This document shows positions 22,911-34,012 of a DNA stretch of 34,012 bases, piece after piece. The translations under genes and the position numbers were made by a program. The stretch is from Lobulomyces angularis (lineage: Eukaryota > Chytridiomycota > Chytridiomycetes > Lobulomycetales > Lobulomycetaceae), in NCBI GenBank assembly GCA_027604685.1, contig JADHYX010000233.1, positions 1 to 34,012 on the forward strand, written 5' to 3'. Below the pieces are notes generated by a model. That model ran no database searches, had not been told where the DNA came from, and saw only the letters and a list, made by a program, of their open reading frames with translations. Every line of letters starts with the position of its first letter. The first letter of the stretch is position 1.

Positions 22911-25900
22911 AAAACCGAAAATGCCATTGACAAACTAAATGATAATGCAGCTCATTCCAAGAACTTAATTAATACTGAAGAAGCTACAGATTTTCCTCGG
23001 GGTGGTGCAAAAACCTTAACTGCATTGGAAGTTAGGGAGCTAAGAGAACAGGCAGAAAAGGACTTTGAAGCCGGTGTATGAATTTTTAGTTTATTTAGTT
23101 TTAATGATTTTTTAATAGATACCTTTAGACTCTGATGAAGAACTGAATACAGAACATTCAAAAAAAAGAAAAAGAAAAAGTGAAAAAATTTTGAAGTCAA
23201 ATAAAAAAGAAAAACTTTTTTTAAATACCAAACCAAATAGTATCATTAGCACATTGACTTTTAAGGTAGATGCAGTTATTTTAATTAATTTTTAACAATT
23301 TCAGAAATTAAGTGTGGGAATGACACTATTAGGTGTTGTAAAAGAAATTAATGACTTGGATTTAGTTATTAGCTTGCCTAATCAGTTAACTGGGTTTGTG
23401 GCAATTACAGAAATTTCGGATTTTATCACTGAAAAAGTCGAAAATGCTGCGAAAATAGAAGAGGAAGAAGATCTTGAAGATAGTATTCCTGATTTAAGAG
23501 AATTGTTTGAAGTTGGAGAATACGTGGTATGTGCAATTATTAATTTAGAAAACACCACTGCAGCCAAGAAGAGAGTTGAACTTTCTTTAAACCCAAAAAT
23601 TGTAAACATCTCTTTAAAGGCACCCGATATTAGCGCAGGAATGGTAATGCTTTAAATTTTTTGTTAATTAATTTTTTGTAATTTATAGAATTTAATGGGT
23701 ACCATACTTAGTGAGGAGGATCACGGTTACATTATCGACTTAGGCATTGAAAATTCTGCTGGATTTTTAAATAAAAAAGGCATTGAGGGTCAATCGAAAA
23801 AATTTAAAGGTGAGTTATTTACCGATCTTAAATTATAATTCATCTAAATTTTAGATGGAGCTTTTAAGGTTGGCCAGTTGTTGCTTTCACAAGTTTCGAA
23901 GGTGGAGCAGGGATCGAAGATTATAAAATTAACTGTGGAAAATGAATCTTTAAAAAAAAACGTTGTAAGTTATTTAAAATTATTTTTTCATCTTTAATAT
24001 CTCTTACAGATTTCAAGTACAGAGAAAATTTCATTTGAGTCATTGAAACCAGGATTTTTAATTCAAGGAAAAGTAAAAGAAAGCAACGAAAATGGAATTA
24101 TTGTGTCTTTCCATGATTTATTCCATGGAACAGTAGATGTCTTTCACGTTGGACACTTGGTACAAAACATTGAGGTTGATTTGGAGCAAAAATTTAAAGA
24201 AGGACAGAAACTTAAATGTAGAATAATATATGTAGATGAGGCGAAAAAAAGGATTGGACTGAGTTTAAACTCAAATATTCTTCATTTATCGGTAGATCCC
24301 TTAAGTGCTGATATAAATAAGCAAGTTGGATCCAAATTAGCTTTGAGAGTTATTAGAATTGAGCATGGAAAAGGTGTAATTTTAGCTTCAGAAGATGATA
24401 CCTGTGTTTGTTATGCACATGTACTCAAATTTTCGGCAATAAAGGTTTTTAAATTTTTTTTTTTTAGAAATCCCGTATTTCTGACAATTCAGATTATAAA
24501 TTTGAAGACAAAAAATTTAAAATTGGAAGTATTCAAGAAGCTAGAATTATTGCATTAAATCCTTTTGATAATATATATTCGGTATCTTTACAGAAAAGCG
24601 TATTAGATCAGACATTTTTTCAGCTGAAGGATATAACAGTTGGTGTTGTTGTTAAAGCCAAAATTTTAAGGCTCACCGCGAAAGGTATAGTATGTTCTGT
24701 AACTGATAGCATCAACGGCTTCATCCCTAAACTGCATATGTCTGATGTAATCTTGCAAGATCCCTCTAAACTTTTTAAAGTGGGAGCAATAATCAAATGT
24801 CAAGTACGCTTCACATATGTTTTCATCTTAATTTTTCTAGGTTCTTTTATGTGATCCTTCTGAACGCCGATTAATTTTAACCCATAAGAAATCGTTGCTT
24901 AATTCAAAGCTACCAAAATTAGTTAATTATGATGATATAACTGAAGGAACCATTACCTGTGGTGTTATAAATTCGATAACAAACTTTGGATGTTTTATTT
25001 CATTTTTTGGCTCTGTTTCTGGCTTTGCACATATTTCTGAGTTGAGGTAAAAATGATAAATTTCTTTCTGATTATAGTGGTTTTTACTACAGTGAGGATT
25101 TTTTGAAACATCCTGCCGAAATGTTTAAAATTGGGCAAACAGTTAAATGTAAAGTACTAGGGAAAACCGATGATAAGCTTCGATTAACTTTAAAAATCAG
25201 TCAAAATTCTGTACCTTTCATTAAGTCATTACATTCAGGACAAATTGTGTCAGGAACTATAATTTCTAAAACAAATCAATGCTTTGTTATAAAATTAAAG
25301 GATACCGGTTGTAAGGGCGTGCTTCCTTTTAAACACTTATCTGATCACAACAGCGAAAGCCACATTAGCAAGTTGGCAGATGCATTGAAAGAGGGCATGA
25401 TGTTGGAAAAATTAGTTGTGATGGAAATTAACAAACTAAGTGGAGAAATATTACTCAGTAAAAAGCCGACTTTAATTCATTATGCCAATGAAAAAGGAAG
25501 TGAACTATTAATTGATGTTAATGCTCTTGAACCATCCTTGACTATTCCTGGTTTTGTTAAAAAAATTTTAGACAAAGGTTGTATAATTGGATTCGTTGGC
25601 GGTTTACAAGGATTTGCTAAAATGCATGTAACTATAAATTGTAAAAATATTATTACTAATCACTGAGTAGTCAATTTCTGACAGATTTGTAGCCAATATT
25701 AGTGAGCATGTATCCTTAAACCAGACAGTGCTAGCAACAATTTCTTCAGTGGATAAAGAAAACGGAAAATTTTTCGTTGACTTAAAAAATTCTCTGAACT
25801 TTCCAAATGCTTTTTCTGTAAAACCAAATAATTATGAAATAGAATTTTTGAATTCTTTATTTGTTGAAAAAGATTTTATTTTTCCATCAACTACGTCTAG

Positions 25901-28900
25901 TTCTTGCATGAAATTTGGCGACCCTATTAAAGTTTCTGTGAAGCAAATTGTTCCCTATGGGGTGATTGTTAATATACCTAGCAATGAAGCGTTGTCTGGT
26001 TTAATTACTACTTATCAAACTTTTGGAAAGGTTTTAAAGGTCGGAGAAGATATTCTTGCTAGAGTTTTAGATATTGATTGGGAGAAAAAAATTGTGGATT
26101 TGTCTTTGAATCATGTGGTTCCTTTAACAGGCAATACTAAAAAGTTGCAGCAGGCTTATGAATCATTTAAGGTATTAGATGCACAGATAGAAGTGATTAA
26201 AGAAGATTACTTGGTTGCTTCCTTAACCTCATTAGAAAATCTTTTATGTTTTGTGTCCGTTAAGACTCTAAATTCAGTGGAAACCCCGTTCTCAAAATTT
26301 AAATCTGGACAAAATATAAAGGTTATTATAACTAAGCTCCCTGAGAAAATCAGTGGTACTTTACACGCCGAAAGACTGTTGGCTGTTGTGCGGGAAAGCA
26401 AATCAGTTAATAATGAGAAATTTGAATTTAGAAAAAAGCTGAAAAATTCTGTGGATTCTAAAATCGAATATTTGGATGACGTTGTCATCGGACTTTCATT
26501 AAAAGGGAAAGTGAAATCAGTTAAAACTACTCAAGTAAGAAATATCTTTTCTGTAATTTTATTAAGTTATCGTAGATTAATGTTGAACTGGCGGGAAATT
26601 TATTCGGTAGAGTTCATCTGTTTGAAATTCCACAGCCTCACAATGAAACTTCAAATAAAACTCACCCTTTTAAGGGGATACGACAGGGCGATGTGATAGA
26701 CTGTAAAGTTATTGGTTTTCGTGACACGAAAACTCACAATTACCTTCCAATAACTAAAAAAACTTCACCTCAATTCTTAATTGTCGACCTTACAATGAAA
26801 CAGGCTGACTTGGATTTACCTGATTTACAGTTGACATGTGTAGGGGATTCTCGTTACATTCAGTTTAATACCATAAATATAGGGGATGAAATTAGTGGAT
26901 TTGTTCAAAGGGTGGAAAAAGATGCAGTATGGTGTCAAATTTCCCCAAATTTACAAGGCCGCTGTTTTATTTTAGAGTGCTCCGAAAAAATTAAAATTTT
27001 AGAAAATTTAGCTAATAATTTTAAGGAAGGTCAAAGTATTCGGTGTACAGTAATTGCCAAAGATAACGTTAAGAATTCCGTAGATTTAACTTTTAAAGAT
27101 GAATCAATGAGAAGCTTACAGGTTGAAAAAATTGTCCCGGGAATAATTTCCGACATAAAAAAGGAATCTGGTTTAACCGTTCAATTGGGAGCCAGAAGTT
27201 ATGGAAGAGTTCACTTGACTGATATTCGTGATAAATTTACAGATAATCCCACCAAAGGTTTTATTAAAGGGGAACTCGTAAATTGTTTTATTTTAAATAA
27301 AACTGATGACAAAATAGATCTTTCCCTCCGACCTTCAAGGTTGGTTAGAAATAAGACCAAAAAAACGGATTCTGTGAACAGGGAAATTAAATCTATTAAT
27401 GATTTGGTAGTAGGGGAACTTTGCGAGGGATACATTAAAAATATTAGTGATGGTGGAGTATTTGTAAGCGTGAATAGGAATTTATCTGGCAGGGTTCAAA
27501 TTAGAAATCTTTCTGATTTATATATAAAAGACTGGAAGAATTTATTTCAAAAGGGCCAGTTTGTAAAGGGGAAAATAATAGAGTAAGAATTTTTATTTTA
27601 TCATTAATGGCTTTTTGTAGTGTTGACCAAGATTCTCAGCGATTTGAATTAACTTTAAAACCTAGTGATTTAGACCCTTCTGTTATTGAATCTCTACTTA
27701 CACTGGAATCGCTTGCTATCGGAGAAAAAGTTAAAGGTGTGATAACAAAAATTGAACGTTACGGAGCCTTTGTAAAAATACATAATTCAAATTTAAGTGG
27801 CCTTTGCCATTCTTCTGAAGTATTATTTTTAAAAACTTATTTCATTGTTTAAATCTAATAATATTTTTATTAGATTTCTGATGAACCAGTGTCGGATATT
27901 AGTAAATTATTTACAGTGGGAGATATTGTTAAAGCCATAGTTTTAGAAGTTAATATTAAAAGTAAGAGAATATCTTTGGGATTAAAAGCTTCCTATTTCG
28001 ATGATGCTGATGCAATGGATATAGATACCACCTTCAATGAAAACCAACTGGAAAATTTAGACTCCAAAGAAAATTTACTAGAAACTCGTGAATTAGACAT
28101 GAAAGTTAACGATGATACCCAACCAAAAAAAAATCTTCCGGATGATAACATGGATGTAGATATCATAGCATTAATGAAAGATGTAGAACCTCTAAGTTTC
28201 GATGCAGAAAGTGAGGAGGAAAATGCTGATGTTATGGAAGAATCAGATAATGAGAGTGAGAGTGAAGAAGATACAAAAAAGAAATCTAGAGCCGAGAAAA
28301 AGAAAGAAAAAAAAGAATTAGAGCAGCTTACAGTTGCAAAAGAACAATTAATTGCTAGCGGTGATGCTGCTCCAACAACAACAGACGATTATGAAAGGCT
28401 ATTGCTGGGATCTCCGAATAGTTCATTTATCTGGATAAAGTATATGGCACATCAATTTCAATTAGCAGAGATCGAAAAAGCGAGACAAGTTGCTGAAAGG
28501 GCGTTAAAGAGCATTAGTTTTAGAGAAGAAAAAGAAAAATTGAATGTATGGGTGGCTTTCATGAATCTGGAAAATAGCTATGGAACTTCTGAAAGTTTAA
28601 AAAAAGTTTTTGATAGGGCATGCTTAGCAAATGACCCCAAAACCATTTATTTACAGCTAGCACAAATATATATCCGCACTGAAAAAAAATTGGTATATAA
28701 TCAAAGCATTAGTTTAATTTTTTTTTAATTTTTTTTTTAAGCTTGCTGAAGAACTCTATACTGCAATGCTTAAGCGATTTAAGCAAAGTTCTAAGGTATG
28801 GACAAGTGCAGGTTTATTTTATTTGCAGAATTCAAAAGTTGAAGAATCTCGATTAGTTCTGCAGAGAAGCTTGAAATCTCTTCCCAAACATAAACGTAAC

Positions 28901-29346
28901 AAAATAAAATAAAATTTTTGTTGAAGTCCATAATTTAAATGAATTTTTTTCCTTTTTATAGATATTAAAACTATTACCAAATTTGGACAATTCGAATACA
29001 AGTTTGGTGAGCCAGAAAGAGGTAGAACAATATTTGAAGGAATATTGAGTAATTACCCAAAAAGAATTGATTTGTGGAATGTTTATCTAGACCAAGAAAT
29101 AAAAACGGAAGATGTTCAAAATATAAGGTAAAAAAAAATTTTTTTTAATAGCAAAAAATTTATCTTTTGATAATGTGTAATAATAGGCGTTTGTTTGAAC
29201 GAGTTATTACAATGAAATTTTCCAGTAAAAAAATGAAATTTTTTTTCAAAAAATATCTGAACTTTGAAACGAGTTTAGGAGAGGATGGAGATGTGGATCA
29301 TGTGAAAGAAGCTGCTTTAACATACGTTGAAAGTTTAGATAAATGA
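22911..29346 (+). CDS. RRP5: rRNA biogenesis protein RRP5 (PDCD11), 5' partial
   Basis: RRP5 is a nucleolar pre-ribosomal factor needed for both 18S and 5.8S/25S rRNA processing. The gene starts inside the gap, so the initiator is missing. About 15 introns are removed to give roughly 1,850 residues (yeast 1,729, human 1,871). The N-terminal family motif DFPRGGAKTLTALEVREL is followed by a basic patch and then a long array of S1 RNA-binding repeats, each with V-x-G-x-V, F-V and V-x-CKV-type strands (for example SLKPGFLIQGKVKESNENG and EGTITCGVINSITNFGCFIS). An acidic linker (SESEEDTKKKSRAEKKKEKK) leads to C-terminal HAT/TPR repeats (DDYERLLLGSPNSSFIWIKY, YPKRIDLWNVYLDQEIK). The chain is intact to TGA at 29344-29346. 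Apparent breaks at 24421-24467, 25642-25695 and 26535-26575 are all explained by short introns. Confidence 0.95.
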
Positions 29347-29679
29347 AGCATTTACTTTTTTCATATCCAATTTTAGTATTAGTCTATTTTTTTTCCTAAT
29401 TTATTTGTTAATTTAATTGTTGTAAGAGTAAAATTTAGAATTGTTTATTTTGTTTTTCATACATTAAAGTTACTATGATTTTTAAGTAATACTTTTTTTC
29501 ACTTCAAGGTTTTTTTTTACTTTTTTTAAAAATTGTACATATTAACTTCCCCTTTTACATGTTTTCTCCACTTTTGTATTCTTAAAATATTCTTAGATAA
29601 ATAAAGGCAGATGTGGATGGAAGAAATACATTAATAGAGAAGAAACCCAGGTAATATTAATACCACCAGGGTTACCTGA

Positions 29680-30187
29680 TGGTTACTTAAGTCTAACTCT
29701 ATGCTTTGTTCCATTTGCACTTATAATACTGCATTTTTTATCACCTGTCTCTTTGTATAGATCTGTTTCTTTTTTTATAACTGCCAAGTGGACAATAATT
29801 AACATCCAGGATTTTTTGGTCTTGTAATTGTCCAGAAGAGTACTGAGATTCTTAATTGTGAATCATAACTTCGTAGTTTGGTCCCCCTGCTGAATACCTA
29901 GATACGCTTTAGTTAATTTTATTTTCAATTGTAATGACAATAAGCCAAATTCCTTCTCTATTATATCAGGGGTTCCCAGCATTTTTCATCAACACAATTA
30001 AAAGTGTTTTCATCAGCAATTGCTTGTGGCTTCTTAAAATTGAAGACCCACATTTTTTTTTTCATTTTCAAGAGTTTTAAAATCAATAATTTCATTAAAT
30101 AATTTTCTTCCATTATCTAATTGATCTGTTATAATTTCAAAATCGTTTCAGAAATTGGTCAGTAAATTTAATTAATTCAGAAGACAT
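29680..30187 (-). pseudogene. Decayed, truncated copy of an unrecognised gene (copy 1)
   Basis: From ATG at 30187 the minus strand reads MSSELIKFTDQFLKRF and then needs a one-base shift to continue as EIITDQLDNGRKLFNEIIDF. After another shift it gives FNFKKPQAIADENTFNCVDE, later PDIIEKEFGLLSLQL, and VHLAVIKKETDLYKETG to about 29690. Each block matches, in order, a block of the plus-strand copy starting at 30713. At least three frame changes plus stops show that it is not a working gene. It corresponds only to the N-terminal part of the longer copy and lies about 330 bp beyond the RRP5 stop. I do not recognise the parent family. Confidence 0.7.
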
Positions 30188-30712
30188 CAATTTTAAAATT
30201 CTTTAATTTTTGTTTTATCAGTAAAAAAGTAATTGCATTTACTCCATAAGTTCTACTATTATTTAATCCTTTGTTATTAGTGTAACATGGTCTAATGGTT
30301 CTCCGTAAGTACATTTAAAAACTTTACAATTCAAACAAAGAAAAAACAAAAAACAGGCTTTTGTTTGTGTAACATTTCAGACAAAGAAATGGGATTCCGT
30401 ATTTCTCTTCTCTTTATTTACATTTATCCATCTCTCATTTAATTTTATAGTGTTTTTATCTAACCTTTTTTTAAAGCAACCGTCGTACTTTTTTTTATTT
30501 GCTACATATAACTGAAAGTTAATCTAACGCGTTTGTTCCTAATTAACCAGGATCGATAAATACATAGGTATTTTTTTTTATATTGTGATTTGTTCTCTTT
30601 TCATTATCTTGAAACTTTTTACTTTTTTTTTTTACTAACGCCAAGTTTTTTAACAAAAAATCATTTCATTTCGAGTCTATAGTTTTTATATAACAAAAAA
30701 AAAAAAAAGAAA
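30188..30712. other. Spacer between head-to-head pseudogenes
   Basis: This 525-bp AT-rich stretch separates the two MSSEL start codons and would have been a shared divergent promoter when the genes were active. I see no coding exon and no obvious sequence mirror between its two halves. Confidence 0.45.
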
Positions 30713-33350
30713 ATGTCTTCTGAACTAGCTTTGTTTACTGAAAAATTCTCCAATGAATACAGAATATTTTCTTCTCAATTAGAAAATGGTAAAAGAATAT
30801 TTAATAAAATTTTTGACTTTGAAACACTGGAAAACAATAGAAACCCATAACAAATTACATTTAAAAATCCAGTAGAATATGCCAACAATGATTTACATTG
30901 CGTTTACTTGAAACTCTGAGGAGACATTACAGTAGAAGAACAAGGAAACGCTGTTAGTTCCTTAGGAATCAACAACCATTTCAACTTTAAATCTCATCAA
31001 GGCTCAACCTAAAACATCGAAACAGGAAGAATAAGCTGCAAAAGTATATTGTTGAATTAGGAAAGCCAAAAGTTCACCTAATTTTAATGAAAAACCAAGA
31101 AAACCTTTACGAACGAGACGGGTAAATTTTTTTATTGTACTTAAAAACAAATCTGAATTTTTATTTGCAAATAATATGTAGTCTGGACACCACTTGCATT
31201 GTTACTTTAAGTTTATTGACTCATCATGTGTATATGTGATCAAATACTGGAGATTAAAAATGGCCAGTGGTAAATTAGAGTTGGATGGAATGAATTCCTG
31301 TAACGCTTGTAGAATCGTTTCGAGCAAAATGGAACTGCTCCTCCGCCCAGTTGGGAAGAGCTGTAGCAACATCAAATTTTCCAGCAGTTTCTATTGTTAA
31401 TGAAAAATCGCTTCACATAATTATTTGAAAAATAACTTATTAGGTGAAAAAAATGACAAGGAATCACAAACTGTTTCGGAAATTGATAGTCCGTACTTGA
31501 ATCAATATTCATTTGAATATACTGATGACACTGGACTAGCACACAATCAAACTGTACAGAGGATATTTTTTAATAATGACGAATCCTTACTAAAACAATT
31601 AAAACAACAAGAAAAAGTTATAAATTGTATGAATTCCTTTTTTTATTTTTTATTTTTCTTAAAAAAAACAAAGTCATGTATGGTCATCGTCCAAGGTTTT
31701 ATTGCCCATCACTAACCATTTTTTTTCAGGAGGAAATTTTTTGGCACAAAATAGATGATTTCATTTTATTTTTCTTTGTTCTGCCTGATCCTGGTGCATG
31801 AAAAAATTATAACAGATCTCTGGAAGCTTTTGATAAATTATTTACAATCTTGAAAGCACGGATAATAGTTTTTGATGAAAAAATTCATGAATATAATAAA
31901 AGCACTTTTCACAAGTTCACTATTGAAACCGCACAAGAGTTTGACAGGTGGGGGTTTCATGTGAAGAGAAGGATGCAGTAAAAAAACTGATTAATGAAAT
32001 TTATGACCATTAACTTCAGAAGCAAATGAGAGGTAAAATGGTGGAAACAGAAAGGAAAGTCTAAGGCAGTAGATGAAGAGGAGGAGGAAGAAGAAATATA
32101 CCTGAACTTGATTGAACATATTTTTTTAAATTTTTTTTTTCTAGTTACCTAAAGTGCCATAGTTGAAAAGTACATATGAAATTGAAGACCAAAATTTTAG
32201 GAGTAATCCAAATCTCTTAAAAAGATGTAATCAGGATTTTTGGTAGCACATAGAATTTGAAAATTTTTTTAATTTGCTGGAAGATGACTTGAAATATAAA
32301 TTGCTATTCCATAGTAAGATAAACCAACGTGAAAGGTTGACGATGGCGGTTGTTTACAATAAATAAATTAGCAATTAATGGATTTTTCCTCCTGAATTAA
32401 GTCTTGAACAGAAATATAATTTGAATGGAGGAGAGAATACTGCAGAAAATGGTTTGAAGATAACCTTAAAAAAACTGGAGTGAAGTTGACTTGTACGTGG
32501 TGCAACTTGGCCTTTACAAAAAGTCTAGTGGATAGAAAAGCAAAAAAAGTCAAAGCGTCAGAAGTTTCTTCAAGTTCAATTTCCACTACTTCTCAAAAAA
32601 AAGAAAAAAAAGATAGAGGAACTGAAGTAATTCATCCTAAAAAACTGGTTGTGAACTTAAAAAGTAACAATTGGGTTTTTCAGTTGTAACAGGATCATAT
32701 GAACCAGATTTTTTCCAGATTTTTTTCCAAAAAACAATCTTTTTTATGTTTTAACAGATCAGTTAACAAAACAGAAATTCGATAATCCTTTATTTTTAAA
32801 TTCTGATCAAATTTATTGCTTGTTTGCGAAATTTCTGTTAAAAGAAAGGGTAGAGGTACTTCATCAAATTTAAAAAAAAAAAAATTAATCAATTTTTTTT
32901 TAGTTTTTAGTTTTTTTGGTGATGGAGAAAGTACAGAAGTCTTTATGCCTTCTCAAGCAGATATAATATACAATAGATTTACTGATGAATATGAAAAATT
33001 TTTTTGAATCGCTTATAAATTTCAATACAAGTGGTTATCCATATGTTTTGTTACGTTTTGTTACCAATTTTACTTTTTAAATTGAACATGCTTTAAAGAA
33101 CTGAATGTCATATATCAAAAAGTAACAGCAAAAAAAGAAATAGGCACGGAAACTTCAGGAGCAAGTGATAAGACAATTCGGTGGTTTGCTAGTTGCACCT
33201 GAAATAATTCAAGAGCACTTTAATTTTTAAATTATTAAAATTCAAGAGAAGTATTTGTCGCTTATCAACGTGAAATTACAGAACAACGAAAAAAAGCAAG
33301 CCCAGAACGAGCAAATGCAGCGAGAAAGAAATACCACACCCAATAAGAAA
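30713..33350 (+). pseudogene. Decayed longer copy of the same unrecognised gene (copy 2)
   Basis: The ATG at 30713 opens MSSELALFTEKFSNEYRIFS and continues to a TAA at 30848-30850. The same frame resumes as QITFKNPVEYANNDLHCVY to a TGA at 30917-30919 where the shorter copy has TGG, then GDITVEEQGNAVSSLGIN to a TAA at 31010-31012. Further coding-like blocks follow in shifting frames: KYIVELGKPKVHLILMKNQ (31042-), GEKNDKESQTVSEIDSPY (31443-), NYNRSLEAFDKLFTILKAR (31805-), an acidic run near 32070-32100, KLTCTWCNLAFTKSLVDRKA (32483-), STEVFMPSQADIIYNRFTDE (about 32931-), and a lysine-rich end near 33300. Some breaks could be introns, but the in-frame stops between aligned blocks cannot. The family is not recognised. 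A large intracellular charged protein is all that can be said. Confidence 0.65.
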
Positions 33351-33356
33351 AAATAG

Positions 33357-33590
33357 ATTTAAATAAAACTGTTTTTTATTTATTTTTTAAATTTTTGTAA
33401 TTGTACAGAATTGTTAAATAAAAATTGATTGTTCATTTTTTATTTATTTTTTAACTAATTGTAATGTACAACATCGTTAAATTAAAATAGATTATTTTTT
33501 TTATTTTAAATTATTGTAGTGTAAATTGTTAAAATAAACCAGATTTTTCTTTTTTTTATTTTTTATTTTATTTAGAAACTTATTACATAA
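33357..33590. repeat. Imperfect AT-rich tandem repeat, about four units
   Basis: Units begin with a variant of GTTAAATAAAA at about 33357, 33413, 33476 and 33528. Each continues through a T-rich block (TTTTTTATTTATTTTTTAA-like) and a TTGTAATGTACA-like segment. Unit length varies from about 52 to 63 bp and the units are diverged, so this is an old repeat. No coding potential is visible. Confidence 0.6.
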
Positions 33591-33907
33591 ATTAAATTGA
33601 AAAATAATAGAAGTATTTTATCAATAAATTAAATAAAAAAAATTTTTTGTTCTAAAATTCCTAATATTTACATGGTTATAACTTAGGAAATAGACCAACC
33701 TTCAATATAACTTATTAAAATGGAAAAATAATTATACAAATTGGAAAATGGAAATTAAGTGGGGAAATATGATGAAAAAATTATAAAAATAGTATTATTT
33801 TTAAAACTTTAATAATATAAAAAAATATGCCATTTTTAGAAAGAAAAAATGTAAAATATATAAGTAAAGTGGGAAAAAAATATAAAAATTGTGCGAAGAG
33901 TGTGAAC

Positions 33908-33943
33908 AAAAAAAAATTGAAAAAAAAAATTGAAAAAAAAAAT
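33908..33943 (-). terminator. RNA polymerase III oligo-T terminators
   Basis: On the minus strand, immediately 3' of the tRNA, there are three T-runs of 10, 10 and 9 (33933-33942, 33920-33929, 33908-33916), separated by CAA. The first begins one base after the discriminator position and should terminate Pol III efficiently. The other two are possible back-up terminators. Confidence 0.75.
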
Positions 33944-34012
33944 TGCCCCAACACAGGATTGAACTATGGATCTTTTGCTTACAAGGCAAACGCGTTACCA
34001 CTACGCCATTGG
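33944..34012 (-). tRNA. tRNA-Thr (anticodon UGU), 5' end cut by 3 nt
   Basis: On the minus strand the sequence folds as a standard cloverleaf. The D arm is GCG-TAGTGGTAA-CGC, the anticodon arm is TTTGC-CTTGTAA-GCAAA with anticodon TGT, the variable loop is AGATC, and the T arm is CATAG-TTCAATC-CTGTG. The 3' acceptor strand TTGGGGC pairs with CCAA, the only part of the 5' strand inside the window; the missing bases should be GCC. The discriminator is A. The A box (TGGCGTAGTGG) and B box (AGTTCAATCC) are present, there is no intron, and CCA is not encoded. It reads ACA threonine codons. Confidence 0.93.

Noticed and set aside
22803..23081. ORF crossing the N gap as the RRP5 N-terminus
   Set aside because: The residues before the gap come from a T tract and an unrelated leader, and the gap length is not known, so the frame across it is meaningless.
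24445..24467. Possible 23-nt ultra-short intron in RRP5
   Set aside because: An alternative donor at 24421 gives a normal 47-nt intron in the same phase and yields YAHKSRISDN, which fits the S1 repeat pattern better.
25640..25700. Apparent frameshift in RRP5
   Set aside because: A donor after ATAAAT and the GTAG acceptor before 25696 restore the frame, so no frameshift is required.
26577..26700. Second RRP5 frame break where two ORFs overlap
   Set aside because: A short intron after KTTQ (starting at about 26535) leads to INVELAGNLFGRVHLFE, a normal S1 segment. The longer open frame is read-through of that intron.
33801..34001. Minus-strand 66-codon ORF
   Set aside because: It is translation of the tRNA-Thr gene and its T-rich downstream flank.
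29347..34012. A CRISPR array, phage-like island or bacterial-type defence system in the accessory end
   Set aside because: The region is eukaryotic in character: decayed intron-style gene copies, a nuclear tRNA with Pol III terminators, and no regular spacer-repeat array.

Overview
This is an AT-rich, gene-dense eukaryotic window. Every multi-exon gene is cut by many very short GT-AG introns, mostly about 37-75 nt. The standard nuclear code fits all clear genes. The gene content points to an early-diverging fungus or close relative: a fungal-type succinate/fumarate carrier, an Ale1-type acyltransferase, an unsplit HIRA, a CCDC6-family coiled-coil protein, and an ankyrin protein with DP-type repeats of the kind common in chytrids. 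A Rozella/Cryptomycota-like or chytrid-like genome would fit. This is inference from content, not a species call.

Layout. 0.5-2.8 kb: PIG-S subunit of the GPI transamidase (+). 2.9-4.0 kb: F-box-like/ankyrin protein (-). Upstream of it, on the same strand, are exons of an unrecognised gene whose stop overlaps the ankyrin start. 5.0-6.2 kb: mitochondrial succinate/fumarate carrier (+). 6.6-9.1 kb: ankyrin-repeat TKL-type protein kinase (+). 9.2-11.1 kb: Ale1/LPCAT-type MBOAT lysophospholipid acyltransferase (+). 11.4-12.1 kb: mitochondrial pyruvate carrier subunit MPC2 (-). 12.4-13.2 kb: ribosomal protein eS17 (-). 14.0-16.1 kb: a long multi-exon gene I do not recognise (+). 16.3-19.6 kb: HIRA histone chaperone (-). 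20.3-22.0 kb: CCDC6-family coiled-coil protein (-). 22.2-22.7 kb: a probable small four-exon gene of unknown function (-). A 42-base run of N lies at 22869-22910. 22.9-29.3 kb: RRP5/PDCD11 rRNA-processing factor (+), with its N-terminus lost in the gap.

The last 4.7 kb differs from the rest. It holds two decayed copies of one unrecognised gene, placed head to head. A short copy (about 29.68-30.19 kb, -) and a longer one (30.71-33.35 kb, +) both begin with the same MSSEL start and then align through stops and frameshifts. After them come an imperfect AT-rich tandem repeat (about 33.36-33.59 kb) and a tRNA-Thr(UGU) gene on the minus strand. The tRNA is cut by 3 nt at the window edge and followed by three tandem oligo-T runs.

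Most intact genes are core housekeeping functions: GPI anchoring, mitochondrial metabolite transport, phospholipid remodelling, ribosome biogenesis and structure, and nucleosome assembly. They do not form a pathway cluster. I found no evidence of a self-contained novel system. The most unusual items are the inverted pair of dead paralogues, the ankyrin-TKL kinase, the same-strand overlap near 4.02 kb, and the unrecognised genes.
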